Assembly: GCA_015058955.1 (NCBI GenBank)
Contig: SVBJ01000003.1
Location: forward strand, 62,001-126,000
Reading direction: 5' to 3'
DNA: 64,000 nucleotides
Source: Erysipelotrichaceae bacterium
GTDB taxonomy: Bacteria; Bacillota_I; Bacilli_A; Erysipelotrichales; Erysipelotrichaceae
The notes beneath the pieces are model-generated. The model was not told the origin of the DNA and searched no databases. It was given only the letters and a program-made list of their open reading frames with translations. Both the position numbers and the translations under genes were made by a program. This document shows, one piece after another, positions 43,817 to 52,383 of this stretch. Numbering within the stretch: the stretch's first letter is position 1; every line of letters begins with the position of its first letter.

Positions 43817-45685
43817 TTACCGAACAGTTTCTTCTACTGTTTCAGGCTTTACCTTACCGTACTTGACGATATTGTCGAGATCTTCCTTGGTCAGGGTTTC
43901 CTGATCAATCAGAGCCCGGACAATGTTATCCAGATCCTTGCGGTGTTCGGAAATGATCCGCTTGGCCTGATCATAACAGCCATTGACGATTTTTCTGATT
44001 TCCTGATCTATCTCATAGGCAACCGTATCGGAATATGACTTGTTGGAAGTATAGTCTCTTCCCAGGAAGACATTTTCACCCTGAGAATCATACTGAACCG
44101 GACCTATGGCTTCACTCATGCCATACTGATTGACCATGCTCTTGGCGATCTTGGTGACCTTTTCCAGGTCATTGGAAGCACCGGTACTGACTTCTCCCAG
44201 TACCAGTTCCTCAGCTACACGACCACCCAGTAACCCGGTGATCTGAGCCAGCAGTTCCTTCTTGGTTGACAAAAACATGCTGTCTTCCTTTGGTGTCATT
44301 AAGTTATAGCCGCCAGCCACACCTCTCGGTATGATGGTGACCTTCTGAACGATATTGGCACCTTCCAGGAACAGACCGATTACAGCGTGGCCTGCTTCGT
44401 GAGTGGCCACCAGAGTCTTTTCCCTGTCGGAATACTTTCTGCTCTTCTTAGCCGGACCGCCCATGGTTCTGTCGATGGCTTCATCGAGGTTGCTCATGGT
44501 GATCCTGTCCCTGTTTTCTCTGACAGCCAGAATGGCTGCTTCATTGAGAACGTTCTCCAGATCAGCACCGGAGAATCCAGGTGTTCTGGCAGCCAGGGCT
44601 TCCAGATCAACATCATCTTCAAAACGCTTGTTTCTGGCATGTACTTCCAGAATGGCTTTTCTGCCGTTTTTGTCAGGCAGATTTACCGTGATCTGACGGT
44701 CGAAACGGCCAGGTCTTAATAATGCCGGGTCCAGTACGTCCGGACGGTTGGTAGCGGCAATTACCACGATACCCTTGTTGTCTTCAATGCCGTCCATCTC
44801 GACCAGCAGCATGTTCAGTGTCTGTTCACGTTCGTCGTTACCGCCGCCTAAACCGGCACCACGCTGTCTGCCTACGGCATCAATTTCATCGATGAATACT
44901 ATGCAAGGCGCTGTGCTCTTAGCTTTCTTGAACATGTCTCTGACACGGCTGGCGCCGACACCGACAAACATTTCCACGAAGTCAGCACCGCTGATGGAAT
45001 AGAACGGAACGTCCGCTTCACCGGCAACAGCCTTGGCCAGTAAGGTCTTACCTGTTCCCGGAGGACCGACCATCAGAATGCCCTTAGGTATTCTGGCGCC
45101 CATCTTGGCGTATTTTTCCGGTCCCTTCAGATAACTGATAAGTTCAGCTACCTCTTCCTTTTCCTCGTCACAGCCGGCAACGTCAGAGAATCTGACCTTG
45201 ATGTTGCCTTCCAGACGGGCTCTGGACTTGGAGAATTCAAAGGCTTTGTTATTCTGGCTGCCGCTCATTCGGGATATGAAGTATATGCCCACCGCCGTCA
45301 CGATGATCAGCGGAATGACCTGCACCAGAGCCTCTATCAGAGGATTGGTCTTATAGGCATCAACGATCTTGATGTTTCCGTCCTTGACTTTACTCTGAAG
45401 AGTGGTCACAAGTCCGTTATTAACTGTTTCTGTGTTAGGCAAGGTAACCTGGAATCCCTTTTCACCGTTCTTGTCATTGTATATGCCCTTGACATCAATG
45501 ACGGTGTTGCTGAGAGTCAGCTGTACCTGCTCGATCTGTGCATCCTTCCGGTTAAGTAACTCAACAAACTGGCCATAGGTCATGGCAATGTTATTGCCGC
45601 GCATGGCTGCAGTAGTCAGGAAGATCAGAATAGGCAGCATCAGCAGATATGGAACCAGATTTGCCCATGTTCTGTTATTTCTCAA
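43817..45685 (-). CDS. ftsH: FtsH membrane-bound ATP-dependent zinc metalloprotease
   Basis: 622 residues. Membrane spans at about 10-28 and 119-139 bracket a small outer domain. The AAA module has Walker A G-P-P-G-T-G-K-T (207-214), Walker [10 protein letters not shown] and the R-P-G-R-F-D-R second region of homology. The protease has H-E-A-G-H at 429-433. It degrades membrane and regulatory proteins. The start codon is TTG at 45685, the only in-frame option consistent with the GAGGAG about 12 bases upstream; the N-terminus then matches the family. It follows hpt by 21 bases. Confidence 0.95.
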   Translation of the reverse strand: MRNNRTWANLVPYLLMLPILIFLTTAAMRGNNIAMTYGQFVELLNRKDAQIEQVQLTLSNTVIDVKGIYNDKNGEKGFQVTLPNTETVNNGLVTTLQSKVKDGNIKIVDAYKTNPLIEALVQVIPLIIVTAVGIYFISRMSGSQNNKAFEFSKSRARLEGNIKVRFSDVAGCDEEKEEVAELISYLKGPEKYAKMGARIPKGILMVGPPGTGKTLLAKAVAGEADVPFYSISGADFVEMFVGVGASRVRDMFKKAKSTAPCIVFIDEIDAVGRQRGAGLGGGNDEREQTLNMLLVEMDGIEDNKGIVVIAATNRPDVLDPALLRPGRFDRQITVNLPDKNGRKAILEVHARNKRFEDDVDLEALAARTPGFSGADLENVLNEAAILAVRENRDRITMSNLDEAIDRTMGGPAKKSRKYSDREKTLVATHEAGHAVIGLFLEGANIVQKVTIIPRGVAGGYNLMTPKEDSMFLSTKKELLAQITGLLGGRVAEELVLGEVSTGASNDLEKVTKIAKSMVNQYGMSEAIGPVQYDSQGENVFLGRDYTSNKSYSDTVAYEIDQEIRKIVNGCYDQAKRIISEHRKDLDNIVRALIDQETLTKEDLDNIVKYGKVKPETVEETVR

Positions 45686-45706
45686 TTTACTTTCACACTC
45701 CTCAAA

Positions 45707-46246
45707 TTAGTACAATTCTTCTTTCAATACTCCTACATACGGGAGATTTCTGTATTTCTGATTGTAGTCAAGGCCAAAGCCTACCACAAATTCATTTTCT
45801 ACTTCAAATCCTATATAATCAGCCTTAACATCAACCTGTCTTCTGGAAGGCTTATCCAGTAAGCTGACGACCTTGACGTCATGTGCTCCCTTGTTATAAA
45901 GCAAAGTCTTAAGTGCCTTGATGGTAATGCCGGTATCGACAATGTCCTCTACAAGCACCAGATCACGTCCCTGAATTGAATGTTCCAGGTCCTTGATGAT
46001 CTTTATGTCGCCCAGGGTTTCCGTTCCTGAATAGCTGGAAACAGCCATGAAGTCGATCTCAATGTCCAATGTGACTCTCTTGATCAGTTCAGCCATGAAT
46101 GGTACTGAACCCTTCAAAATACCGACAAACAGAAGGCCGTTGTGGTTATCTGCATAATCATGGTCAAGCTGCCGTCCCAGTTCGAAACAGCGCTGTCTTA
46201 TCTGTTCTTCGCTTATCAGAATCTTCTTTAAATCGTCTTTAATCAT
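45707..46246 (-). CDS. hpt: Hypoxanthine phosphoribosyltransferase
   Basis: 179 residues from ATG 46246 (GGGGGTG upstream). The PRPP motif V-L-V-E-D-I-V-D-T-G-I-T-I is at about 91-103, and the C-terminal F-V-V-G-F-G-L-D-Y-N segment is the usual Mg/PPi-binding ending. It salvages hypoxanthine and guanine to IMP and GMP. Position between tilS and ftsH is conserved throughout Bacillota. Confidence 0.94.
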   Translation of the reverse strand: MIKDDLKKILISEEQIRQRCFELGRQLDHDYADNHNGLLFVGILKGSVPFMAELIKRVTLDIEIDFMAVSSYSGTETLGDIKIIKDLEHSIQGRDLVLVEDIVDTGITIKALKTLLYNKGAHDVKVVSLLDKPSRRQVDVKADYIGFEVENEFVVGFGLDYNQKYRNLPYVGVLKEELY

Positions 46247-46270
46247 AAGCACCCCCGAAAAAACAAGTTA

Positions 46271-47488
46271 TTAAAATTTTAGCACAAATAAATTCGGTTT
46301 GATAGTGTAATGCGATTTATCACACCCAATATTGGCGATAAAGACAACCTGTCCCTTACTGTTTACCACTACCGGCCATCTGCTGCGCTCTTTTCTTTTT
46401 ATTTTACGGTCAATGAAGAAACGCGACAGTTTCTTTCGGCCGTAACGCAGCTGGATCTCATCACTGCCCTGCCCGTTTCGCACAATTACCGGAAAATCCT
46501 CTTCACTCAGCGATACTCCTTCTATGACCTTCCCACTGTCCTTCAGTTCAAAATACGGTGTTTTGAAATACTCCGGTTTTTCCAGAACATAGCAGTATCC
46601 TTCAAAAGGTTCATTGACATAGATGACACCGTATTCGTATACGATTTCCAGGCCCTGATAAACCGGTATGTAACCGTTTCTCTTACTGTTAAGTATCGTA
46701 TTGACAATGTCATCAATGTAGTCGGAAGAATAGCTGCCGGTTCTGTCTTTCTGCCAGATCAGCCATCTGATCAGTTCACCTTTTCTGCTTTCCCGGACAA
46801 ACTGTTCCATCGGAATCTCTTCTCCATATTGTTTTTCAAACCTTTCCAGCATTTCCTGCTGCTGCCGGTTGAACTGATCTATTTCCTGTAACCAGCACTC
46901 TATCTGCTGATCATCAGCCGGTTCAATCAGTGAATGCCTGATGCGGTTTCTGGTATAGTGATCGGTGAAGTTGCTTTCATCGTCATGGAAAGGAACCCCA
47001 TTCTCCAGGCAGTATTCTCTGGTCTGCTTCTTACGGTACTTTAGCAGAGGTCTTAAGATCCTCATGCCATGATGGTATCCTTCGTAAGGAATACCGTAAT
47101 ACCAGCCATGGGAACCTCTTTCCAGTGACATCAGGTAATTCTCAATATGATCATCCATCTGGTGCCCCGTTAACAGATAATCACACTGCTCCCGGTCATA
47201 TACCTTCTTATAAAACTCATAGCGGACATTGCGGGCCCACATCTGGAAGTTTTCACTGCCATGCTGGACAGGATAATCCTTATACAGCTTTACGCCATGT
47301 TTATTGCAGAATCTCTCCACAAGCCGTTCTTCCAGGTCAGCTGATTCCCTGATCTTATAATTCACAAAGCATACAACGACATCCAGTCCTTCCTCAAGGC
47401 ACAGTGAAAGAAGCATCATGGAATCACTTCCCCCTGATACTCCCACAAGATATCGGTACTGCTTTTCGAGATTCAGTTTTTCGTTCAC
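46271..47488 (-). CDS. tilS: tRNA(Ile)-lysidine synthase
   Basis: 405 residues. The PP-loop S-G-G-S-D-S is at 18-23, followed by the domain that carries H-Q-M-D-D-H-I-E-N. TilS adds lysine to C34 of tRNA-Ile(CAU), changing its identity and codon reading; it is essential. The start codon is GTG at 47488 with no ribosome site. A TGATATCAT extended -10 box ends six bases before it, so the mRNA is likely leaderless. It opens the tilS-hpt-ftsH operon. Confidence 0.9.
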   Translation of the reverse strand: MNEKLNLEKQYRYLVGVSGGSDSMMLLSLCLEEGLDVVVCFVNYKIRESADLEERLVERFCNKHGVKLYKDYPVQHGSENFQMWARNVRYEFYKKVYDREQCDYLLTGHQMDDHIENYLMSLERGSHGWYYGIPYEGYHHGMRILRPLLKYRKKQTREYCLENGVPFHDDESNFTDHYTRNRIRHSLIEPADDQQIECWLQEIDQFNRQQQEMLERFEKQYGEEIPMEQFVRESRKGELIRWLIWQKDRTGSYSSDYIDDIVNTILNSKRNGYIPVYQGLEIVYEYGVIYVNEPFEGYCYVLEKPEYFKTPYFELKDSGKVIEGVSLSEEDFPVIVRNGQGSDEIQLRYGRKKLSRFFIDRKIKRKERSRWPVVVNSKGQVVFIANIGCDKSHYTIKPNLFVLKF

Positions 47489-47494
47489 GCTTCT

Positions 47495-47503
47495 ATGATA
47501 TCA
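47495..47503 (-). promoter_or_regulatory. Extended -10 promoter giving a likely leaderless tilS mRNA
   Basis: Minus strand TGATATCAT (47503-47495), then AGAAGC, then GTG 47488. The same six-base gap is seen at yesM and at the phosphodiester glycosidase gene. Confidence 0.55.
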
Positions 47504-47520
47504 CTCTATTTCCCAATATA

Positions 47521-47545
47521 CAAAAGCACTGGATTAACCAGTGCC
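47521..47545 (-). terminator. Terminator after the fatty-acid isomerase-like gene
   Basis: 7-bp stem GCACTGG/CCAGTGC with a 5-base loop and TTTTG tail on the minus strand. Confidence 0.7.
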
Positions 47546-47567
47546 TGTATTATTAATAATTGATTGT

Positions 47568-48980
47568 TTAGAAGAATCTGGTAACGATGTCCTTGCTGGC
47601 AGCACAGGTATCTTCCATGTCACCGAAGCTGATTATCTCACCGGCATAGTAAGTACCCTGTTTGCCCTGCATGGCTTCCAGCTTGTCATACCAGCCGTCT
47701 GCGTAATCCTTGGAGCTGACATGCGGACAGTAGTAGGTTTCCTGTTCAAACAGTCTTTCCTTTACCGGGAATCCGCATAGCTCCATGTCCTTCATCATGG
47801 TATCAATTGTATAGTCGTAGCTGACATCCTTGCTGCCAAGATGGTTGCGTAATGCATAAACCACGCTCGGGCAGTTGCCCTTCAGGTCTTCCCAGCGGTG
47901 ATAATATACCATGGCATGTCCCAGACGATCATATGTCATGTTATCAAAGATGTAACCGGAAATGGTCGGGCCGGCATTTTCATCAAACCTGGCGATGAAG
48001 TCAACATACTTTTCGTGAATGATCTTGCTGAAGAGTTCCTTTTCTTCTTCTCTGGCATCTGCATATGTGGCAAAGTAATCCAGAGGTGTGGTAACGATCA
48101 GCTTATCGAATTCTTCTACTCTTTCTCCCTTAGCATCCTTAATGGTGACCTTGATCTTTCCTTCGGTTCCTTCAGCCGGACGGACAACCTTGACTACCTC
48201 AGTATTCAGATGTGCAGGGTGCAGAAGTTTTTTATTGGCATTTACATAGATGGACTGCGTACCATCCTTCCATGTCCACAGTCTCATGTTGACAAATTCA
48301 ATGGCTGTTGTGGTATCCAGATATTTCATAACATAGGCAGCCGGGATTTCATCAAAGTAACCGTAGCCAAATGAAGTATAAGGTCCGATCCATATTCTCA
48401 TGACTTCTTCAACACCGTTGAGCTTGCAGAACTGATCAAATGGCAAAGCAAGATCCTTCAGATTAGGATTTTCTCCTTCAATCATATTCAGTGCATTATC
48501 AACGTTCTTATCCAGACCTGAATACCTGCCCTGAGCAACTCCACGGTGACCGTAGCAGTCATATCCCTTATACTTGGTATTCATGATCTCAACAAGCTTC
48601 TTCATCTGCTTCTTCAGTTTCAAAAGGCCAAGTGTCTTTCTGATGGAGAAGTTCTTCTTGATGTCAAACGGGAAGATTTCCTTACCGCTGGAATCTCTGT
48701 ACATACGGCGCATGTTTGGACCGTCAGCGTGACTGGTTCCGCCGAATTCCTCAACCTCATGAACGGCATGATATGTTATTGCTCCCATGATGGCTCCGGT
48801 TTCGTATGATCTCTCTTCACCGTTTACCTTAATCTTTGGTGAATAGGACTTTCCTCCTACCTTATTGAGCTTTTCATAGATTTCATAGTTTGTGTATCCC
48901 TTTTTCTGAAGATACATGGCAGCAGAAATGCCCGCAGGGCCTCCTCCGATGATGCAGATTCTTTCATTAAGATTTGTCAT
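47568..48980 (-). CDS. Polyunsaturated fatty-acid (linoleate) isomerase-like flavoprotein
   Basis: 470 residues with an FAD-binding motif I-I-G-G-G-P-A-G at 10-17 and V-G-G-K at 41-44. The rest resembles the Propionibacterium (Cutibacterium) acnes isomerase PAI, which makes 10E,12Z conjugated linoleic acid: compare Y-K-G-Y-D near 137, P-Y-T-S-F-G-Y-G-Y-F-D-E-I-P-A-A-Y-V, a W-T-W-K-D-G-T-Q-S segment, P-T-I-S-G-Y and Y-Y-A-G-E-I-I-S-F-G. PAI is shorter (about 424). The match is from recall, not from an alignment. No signal peptide or membrane span. It is a single gene, AAGAGGTAAATAATA before ATG 48980, in an accessory region beside an IS remnant. A general amine-oxidase-like role remains possible. 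Confidence 0.7.
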   Translation of the reverse strand: MTNLNERICIIGGGPAGISAAMYLQKKGYTNYEIYEKLNKVGGKSYSPKIKVNGEERSYETGAIMGAITYHAVHEVEEFGGTSHADGPNMRRMYRDSSGKEIFPFDIKKNFSIRKTLGLLKLKKQMKKLVEIMNTKYKGYDCYGHRGVAQGRYSGLDKNVDNALNMIEGENPNLKDLALPFDQFCKLNGVEEVMRIWIGPYTSFGYGYFDEIPAAYVMKYLDTTTAIEFVNMRLWTWKDGTQSIYVNANKKLLHPAHLNTEVVKVVRPAEGTEGKIKVTIKDAKGERVEEFDKLIVTTPLDYFATYADAREEEKELFSKIIHEKYVDFIARFDENAGPTISGYIFDNMTYDRLGHAMVYYHRWEDLKGNCPSVVYALRNHLGSKDVSYDYTIDTMMKDMELCGFPVKERLFEQETYYCPHVSSKDYADGWYDKLEAMQGKQGTYYAGEIISFGDMEDTCAASKDIVTRFF

Positions 48981-49012
48981 TATTATTTACCTCTTATTTA
49001 TCCCAAATCCAT

Positions 49013-49021
49013 TTTAGCACT
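49013..49021 (-). promoter_or_regulatory. Putative extended -10 promoter for the isomerase-like gene
   Basis: Minus strand TGCTAAAAT (49021-49013), 33 bases upstream of ATG 48980. A perfect TTGACA occurs further upstream (49054-49049) but the spacing of 30 is too wide to pair with it. Confidence 0.4.
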
Positions 49022-49068
49022 ACTGATAAATACAAGATACTGAAACTATGTCAACTTTGCGCATTTTT

Positions 49069-49605
49069 TCACAATGTCAGCCCTTCAATGAAGCGTTCCT
49101 GAATATTTCTGAACTTTGCCCCGTTTACCGGCAGATTTCCCTTAACGTCTATTATCCTGGCCGTATTGATGTACTTGCCGTCATTAAGAAATAACACGGA
49201 TTCCTTATACAGCCCTTCCACATAACCCAGACGGTAAAGATGCTTCAGTCCTTCAGGATTGTCCTTTTCATCATAAGCTTTCAGCCAGGCTTCGTGATTG
49301 GAAGTCATCGGTATGACAAAGGCCTTCCCGTTGAATACCTTCAGTACCACACCGAAATGCTGGTAACCTATTTCTGAAACATAGGCACGTCCGAAGTCAA
49401 TAAAACATATGTCACCGGGAGATATGTTCAACCCGAAATGGCGGCAGGACTTCAATTTTGATCTTGTTTTATAATTGTATTCACTTATCAGCGTACTTCT
49501 GGCCATGCTGACCGGCATGCTGTAGTATTCATCTCTGAGTTCTCTGATATGATCCTTTATCAGATGATCAATATTACTGTAGTTAAAGTTATTTATTTCT
49601 GACAT
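49069..49605 (-). CDS. PemK/MazF-like protein with an N-terminal extension, no antitoxin seen
   Basis: 178 residues. Residues 62-178 fit the PemK/MazF endoribonuclease fold: S-P-G-D-I-C-F-I-D-F-G (62-72), V-V-L-K-V...V-I-P-M-T-S (about 86-102), and a late strand I-N-T-A-R-I-I-D-V-K-G. The first 60 residues are a charged helical region not found in the standard 110-residue toxins. The usual R-P after the first strands is replaced by Y-Q-H-F-G. No antitoxin gene lies upstream or downstream. AAGGGAG precedes ATG 49605. An orphan toxin relative, or a type III-like or regulatory protein, is possible; activity is unproven. Confidence 0.6.
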   Translation of the reverse strand: MSEINNFNYSNIDHLIKDHIRELRDEYYSMPVSMARSTLISEYNYKTRSKLKSCRHFGLNISPGDICFIDFGRAYVSEIGYQHFGVVLKVFNGKAFVIPMTSNHEAWLKAYDEKDNPEGLKHLYRLGYVEGLYKESVLFLNDGKYINTARIIDVKGNLPVNGAKFRNIQERFIEGLTL

Positions 49606-49700
49606 TATGTAACTCCCTTCAATACTGAGTAGTCAGAAATAACTGTTCTTCCTGAAAAAATCTCTGCTTCACTGAACTTGTCAACGAAAAGTAGACAGGT

Positions 49701-49934
49701 TTAAAAAGTCAAACGGAAGCCCTGATCGAGAGCAAACTCGGCGGGGCTTTTATAGTTAAGCTTGTACATTGGTCTATCATAGTTGTAATACTTGATGTAC
49801 CGATTAATAAAGTCATCCAAGGAATCATATTCATTGATTCTGTAGTCTGCCCAGCCATTTATAATATCCTGATCTGTTTACTGACATCACTTTGCACAGA
49901 TATTTCACCGGATATTTATTACTTAACTTTTTTA
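49701..49934 (-). pseudogene. IS3-family transposase orfB remnant, internally deleted and frameshifted
   Basis: The minus strand first reads C-E-Y-E-I-I-K-K-L-S, then K-Y-L-C-K-V-M-S-V-N-R-S-G-Y-Y-K-W, the start of OrfB. It then jumps in another frame to N-G-W-A-D-Y-R-I-N, Y-I-K-Y-Y-N-Y-D-R-P, and the C-terminal S-P-A-E-F-A-L. The junction lies at AAATGGCTGG (about 49851-49864), which fits both frames, so deletion by short-repeat recombination is likely. No DDE triad remains. Confidence 0.8.
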
Positions 49935-50300
49935 TGATCTCGTATTCGCAGCGAAGATAGTAACGTACTCCTTGTTTACACCACCTCCTTTGACCAGATA
50001 TCCTTTTTTTAATCGTTCATTCTCTATTTTCAACTTTAGGTTCTCCAGTTCAAGACGTTCTTCCTTGCTCAGTGACTTTGAAGTATGAAGCGCTGAAAAG
50101 GGATTTCCCGGTCTTTTCCTGCCAGTTTCTAACAGCCCTTCGTTATATAGTTTTACCCAGGCACGCACACGCGCTTCCGCAATGTTCAATTCGGCAGCGA
50201 CAGATCTAAAAGAACGATGCTCGTTCAGATATGTTTTAACTGCTTTTAATTTGAATTCATATGGATACTTTCTGTTTTTACCGCCTTTTGGTCTTCCCAT
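49932..50300 (-). CDS. IS3-family transposase OrfA
   Basis: 122 residues. Residues 1-60 are a helix-turn-helix of the IS150/InsC kind (Y-P-Y-E-F-K-L-K-A-V, then S-V-A-A-E-L-N-I-A-E-A-R-V-R-A-W). Residues 75-95 form a leucine-rich coiled coil (L-E-N-L-K-L-K-I-E-N). It would bind the element ends. AAGGAGGTAATATC precedes ATG 50300. An A7 run (50003-50009) in the late part is the expected slippery site for making the OrfAB fusion, now useless because orfB is deleted. Confidence 0.8.
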   Translation of the reverse strand: MGRPKGGKNRKYPYEFKLKAVKTYLNEHRSFRSVAAELNIAEARVRAWVKLYNEGLLETGRKRPGNPFSALHTSKSLSKEERLELENLKLKIENERLKKGYLVKGGGVNKEYVTIFAANTRS

Positions 50301-50354
50301 GATATTACCTCCTTCATTTAAATCATAAGAAAAAGTAGACTTTGGATTAAGTCT

Positions 50355-50381
50355 TTTGACTTTTTTCCGTGTCTACTTTTA
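50355..50381 (-). repeat. Right terminal inverted repeat of the IS3-family element
   Basis: Minus strand AAAAGTAGACAC...AAAAGTCAAA, the imperfect counterpart of 49687-49713. A third copy of AAAAGTAGAC in direct orientation lies at 50331-50340. Confidence 0.65.
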
Positions 50382-50428
50382 TCTTACTAGTTCATTCACA
50401 CAGAGATTTTCATTTCATTTATCAGTTT

Positions 50429-51562
50429 TTATTCAAAAGACCGGGCAATGTCCTGCAGTCTCTCAATGATGTTGATTCCCTGCGGACATACGCTTTCACA
50501 CTGACCGCACTGGATACAGTCACTGGCTTTACCTGATTCCATGGTAACTCTGTTATATCTTTCAACCAGTTTCTCATCATGATCAGGTAAACCATTCAGC
50601 AGCTGTCTGTTCTTGATGGAGAACAGATCTGGTATTCTAATACCCATCGGACAACCTTTCGTACAGTAACGGCAGGCGGTACAAGGAATCATGTTGATGC
50701 TTTCCAGTATTTCCTGAGCTTTCTTAATGACTTCCTTTTCCTCATCATTCAGAGGCTTGAAGTTGCCCATGTATGATACATTATCCTTCATCTGCTCAAT
50801 ATTGCTCATGCCTGATAATACGGTAATGATGCCATCCTGGGAAGCTACGAATCTGATTGCCCAGGATGCATAAGAAGCATCCGGATTGGCTTCCTTGAAT
50901 AATTTCTTGATGTCATCAACCGGGTTGGCAAGCTGGCCTCCCTTGACAGGTTCCATGACAACCACGCTCTTGCCGTGCTTGCGGGCAATTTCCAGACACT
51001 TACGGCTCTGTACCTGCGGATTCTCCCAGTCAGCGTAGTTGATCTGCAGCTGAATGAATTCAGCATCCGGATGTCTGGTCAGCAGGTCATCCATTCTTTC
51101 CGGTGAAGCATGGCATGAGAAGCCCCAGTGCTTTACCAGACCCTTTTCCTTAGCCTGCTTGACAAAGTCCCACAGACCAAGTTCTTCATATCTCTCATAG
51201 TTGTTATCCTGAAGAGCATGCAGCAGATAGTAGTCAAAGTAACCAGCCTGGGTTCTTTCCAGACTGATTTCCAGCTGCTTTTCAGCTTCTTCCTTTGTCG
51301 GGTTGCCCATCCAGGCATTAAGCTTGGTTGCCAGGGTAAAACTGTCTCTTGGATGACGCTTTACCAGCGCTTCTCTGGCAGCTTCCTCACTTGCACCGTT
51401 ATCGTAAACGTATGCCGTATCAAAATAAGTAAGTCCGTTATCCAGGAAAATGTCGACCATTTCCTTAACCTGTTCAATGTCAATACTGCCGTCTTCCAGC
51501 TTAGGAAGTCTCATTAAGCCAAAGCCTAACTTTGGAGTCTTTTCACCAAAATATCTTTCCAT
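50429..51562 (-). CDS. Aldo-keto reductase with C-terminal 2[4Fe-4S] ferredoxin domain
   Basis: 377 residues from ATG 51562, taken because GAGCGAGG is 7 bases before it. The AKR barrel (about 1-280) has F-D-T-A-Y-V-Y-D (catalytic Asp and Tyr), T-K-L-N-A-W (Lys) and Y-L-L-H-A-L (His). The C-terminus holds C-T-A-C-R-Y-C-T-K-G-C-P and C-I-Q-C-G-Q-C-E-S-V-C-P, ligands for two clusters. Such hybrids are common in anaerobes and probably link ferredoxin to reduction or oxidation of carbonyls. Single gene; substrate unknown. Confidence 0.88.
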   Translation of the reverse strand: MERYFGEKTPKLGFGLMRLPKLEDGSIDIEQVKEMVDIFLDNGLTYFDTAYVYDNGASEEAAREALVKRHPRDSFTLATKLNAWMGNPTKEEAEKQLEISLERTQAGYFDYYLLHALQDNNYERYEELGLWDFVKQAKEKGLVKHWGFSCHASPERMDDLLTRHPDAEFIQLQINYADWENPQVQSRKCLEIARKHGKSVVVMEPVKGGQLANPVDDIKKLFKEANPDASYASWAIRFVASQDGIITVLSGMSNIEQMKDNVSYMGNFKPLNDEEKEVIKKAQEILESINMIPCTACRYCTKGCPMGIRIPDLFSIKNRQLLNGLPDHDEKLVERYNRVTMESGKASDCIQCGQCESVCPQGINIIERLQDIARSFE

Positions 51563-51624
51563 GATCATACCTCGCTCTCTTATATTTATTATACTATTCT
51601 TTATTGATATATTGTAATATCTCA

Positions 51625-51649
51625 AAAAAGAAAACCGGCATCGCCGGCA
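51625..51649 (-). terminator. Terminator after the PPP phosphatase gene
   Basis: CCGGC/GCCGG stem with a 3-base loop and TTTTCTTTTTT tail on the minus strand. The stem can extend by weaker pairs. Confidence 0.7.
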
Positions 51650-51655
51650 TGTGTT

Positions 51656-52360
51656 TTAATAGTATTCTACGGTAAGATCATCCAGTTTCAAAGCAGCCAG
51701 TCGGGAATAGGCATCATTGGCCGCCAGTCCGCAGTCAATGTCATACCATTCACCATCAGTCTCAATGACTCTGCCTTCTCTGGTGATGCTGGAAACAACA
51801 TTGTGTCCGGTTATTACGATCTTGCCTTCAACATGACAGTATTTCGCACGGTCCCAGACATAATGGTCTATGTCCTCTTCCACATCGGTAAAGCAGACAT
51901 CAATGTCATAATCACCATATGGCTTGGAATGAACCAATAAGAAGGTTCTGCCATTTACTTCGACATTGAGCTGTACCGGCATTTCACGGAAATACTCAAA
52001 GACTTCCTCTCGCTTATCCCTGGATAGAGTCATGAAGTCATTATAGGTATCATAGCCGTAATTATAATACTGCCAGTGATCTCTCTTGCTGTAGTAATAA
52101 TCCAGCACTCTCAGATTTCCCGGTCTGGCTCTCAGCATCTTTTCCGCTTCCAGAAACAGATACATCATCAGTTCATGGTTTCCCATCAGAAAAGTGATTC
52201 TCGGATCTTCCTTCATGCTCAGAAAGACCTGAAAACCTGCTTCCCCTTTATCTATTGTATCGCCCAGACAGTATATTGTATCTTCAGCCGTAGTGGTCCG
52301 CAGAAACCTGTCCAGGTTCTCCTTATGCGAATGAACATCGCTTATTACGTAAGTTGACAT
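51656..52360 (-). CDS. PPP-type serine/threonine phosphatase or nucleotide phosphatase
   Basis: 234 residues with all metallophosphoesterase motifs: D-V-H (8-10), C-L-G-D-T-I-D-K-G (about 31-39), L-M-G-N-H-E (about 58-63), a histidine in V-H-S-K-P, and I-T-G-H-N. It resembles bacterial PrpA/PrpE-type enzymes and diadenosine tetraphosphatases. AGGAGT precedes ATG 52360. It lies 23 bases past the TagO-like gene and could be cotranscribed with it. Substrate not determined. Confidence 0.85.
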   Translation of the reverse strand: MSTYVISDVHSHKENLDRFLRTTTAEDTIYCLGDTIDKGEAGFQVFLSMKEDPRITFLMGNHELMMYLFLEAEKMLRARPGNLRVLDYYYSKRDHWQYYNYGYDTYNDFMTLSRDKREEVFEYFREMPVQLNVEVNGRTFLLVHSKPYGDYDIDVCFTDVEEDIDHYVWDRAKYCHVEGKIVITGHNVVSSITREGRVIETDGEWYDIDCGLAANDAYSRLAALKLDDLTVEYY

Positions 52361-52383
52361 TAAATACTCCTAAAAAAAGAGGA

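Larger units (their letters stand above)
49686..50381 (-). mobile_element. IS3-family (IS150-like) element with a large internal deletion
   Basis: The ends share an imperfect inverted repeat: AAAAGTAGACA...AAAAGTCAAA at 49687-49713 and its counterpart at 50354-50380. Inside are a whole orfA, the first residues of orfB and the last 50 or so residues of orfB. Most of the DDE catalytic domain is missing, so the element can move only if helped by a full copy elsewhere. The outermost bases and target duplication were not resolved. Confidence 0.75.

Noticed and set aside
49013-49054. TTGACA (49054-49049) as the -35 box of the isomerase-like gene
   Set aside because: No good -10 box lies 16-18 bases downstream; the extended -10 at 49021-49013 is 30 bases away.
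49606-50428. An antitoxin for the PemK/MazF-like protein in the adjoining stretch
   Set aside because: This stretch is filled by the IS3-family remnant; no small antitoxin-like frame with a ribosome site was found.
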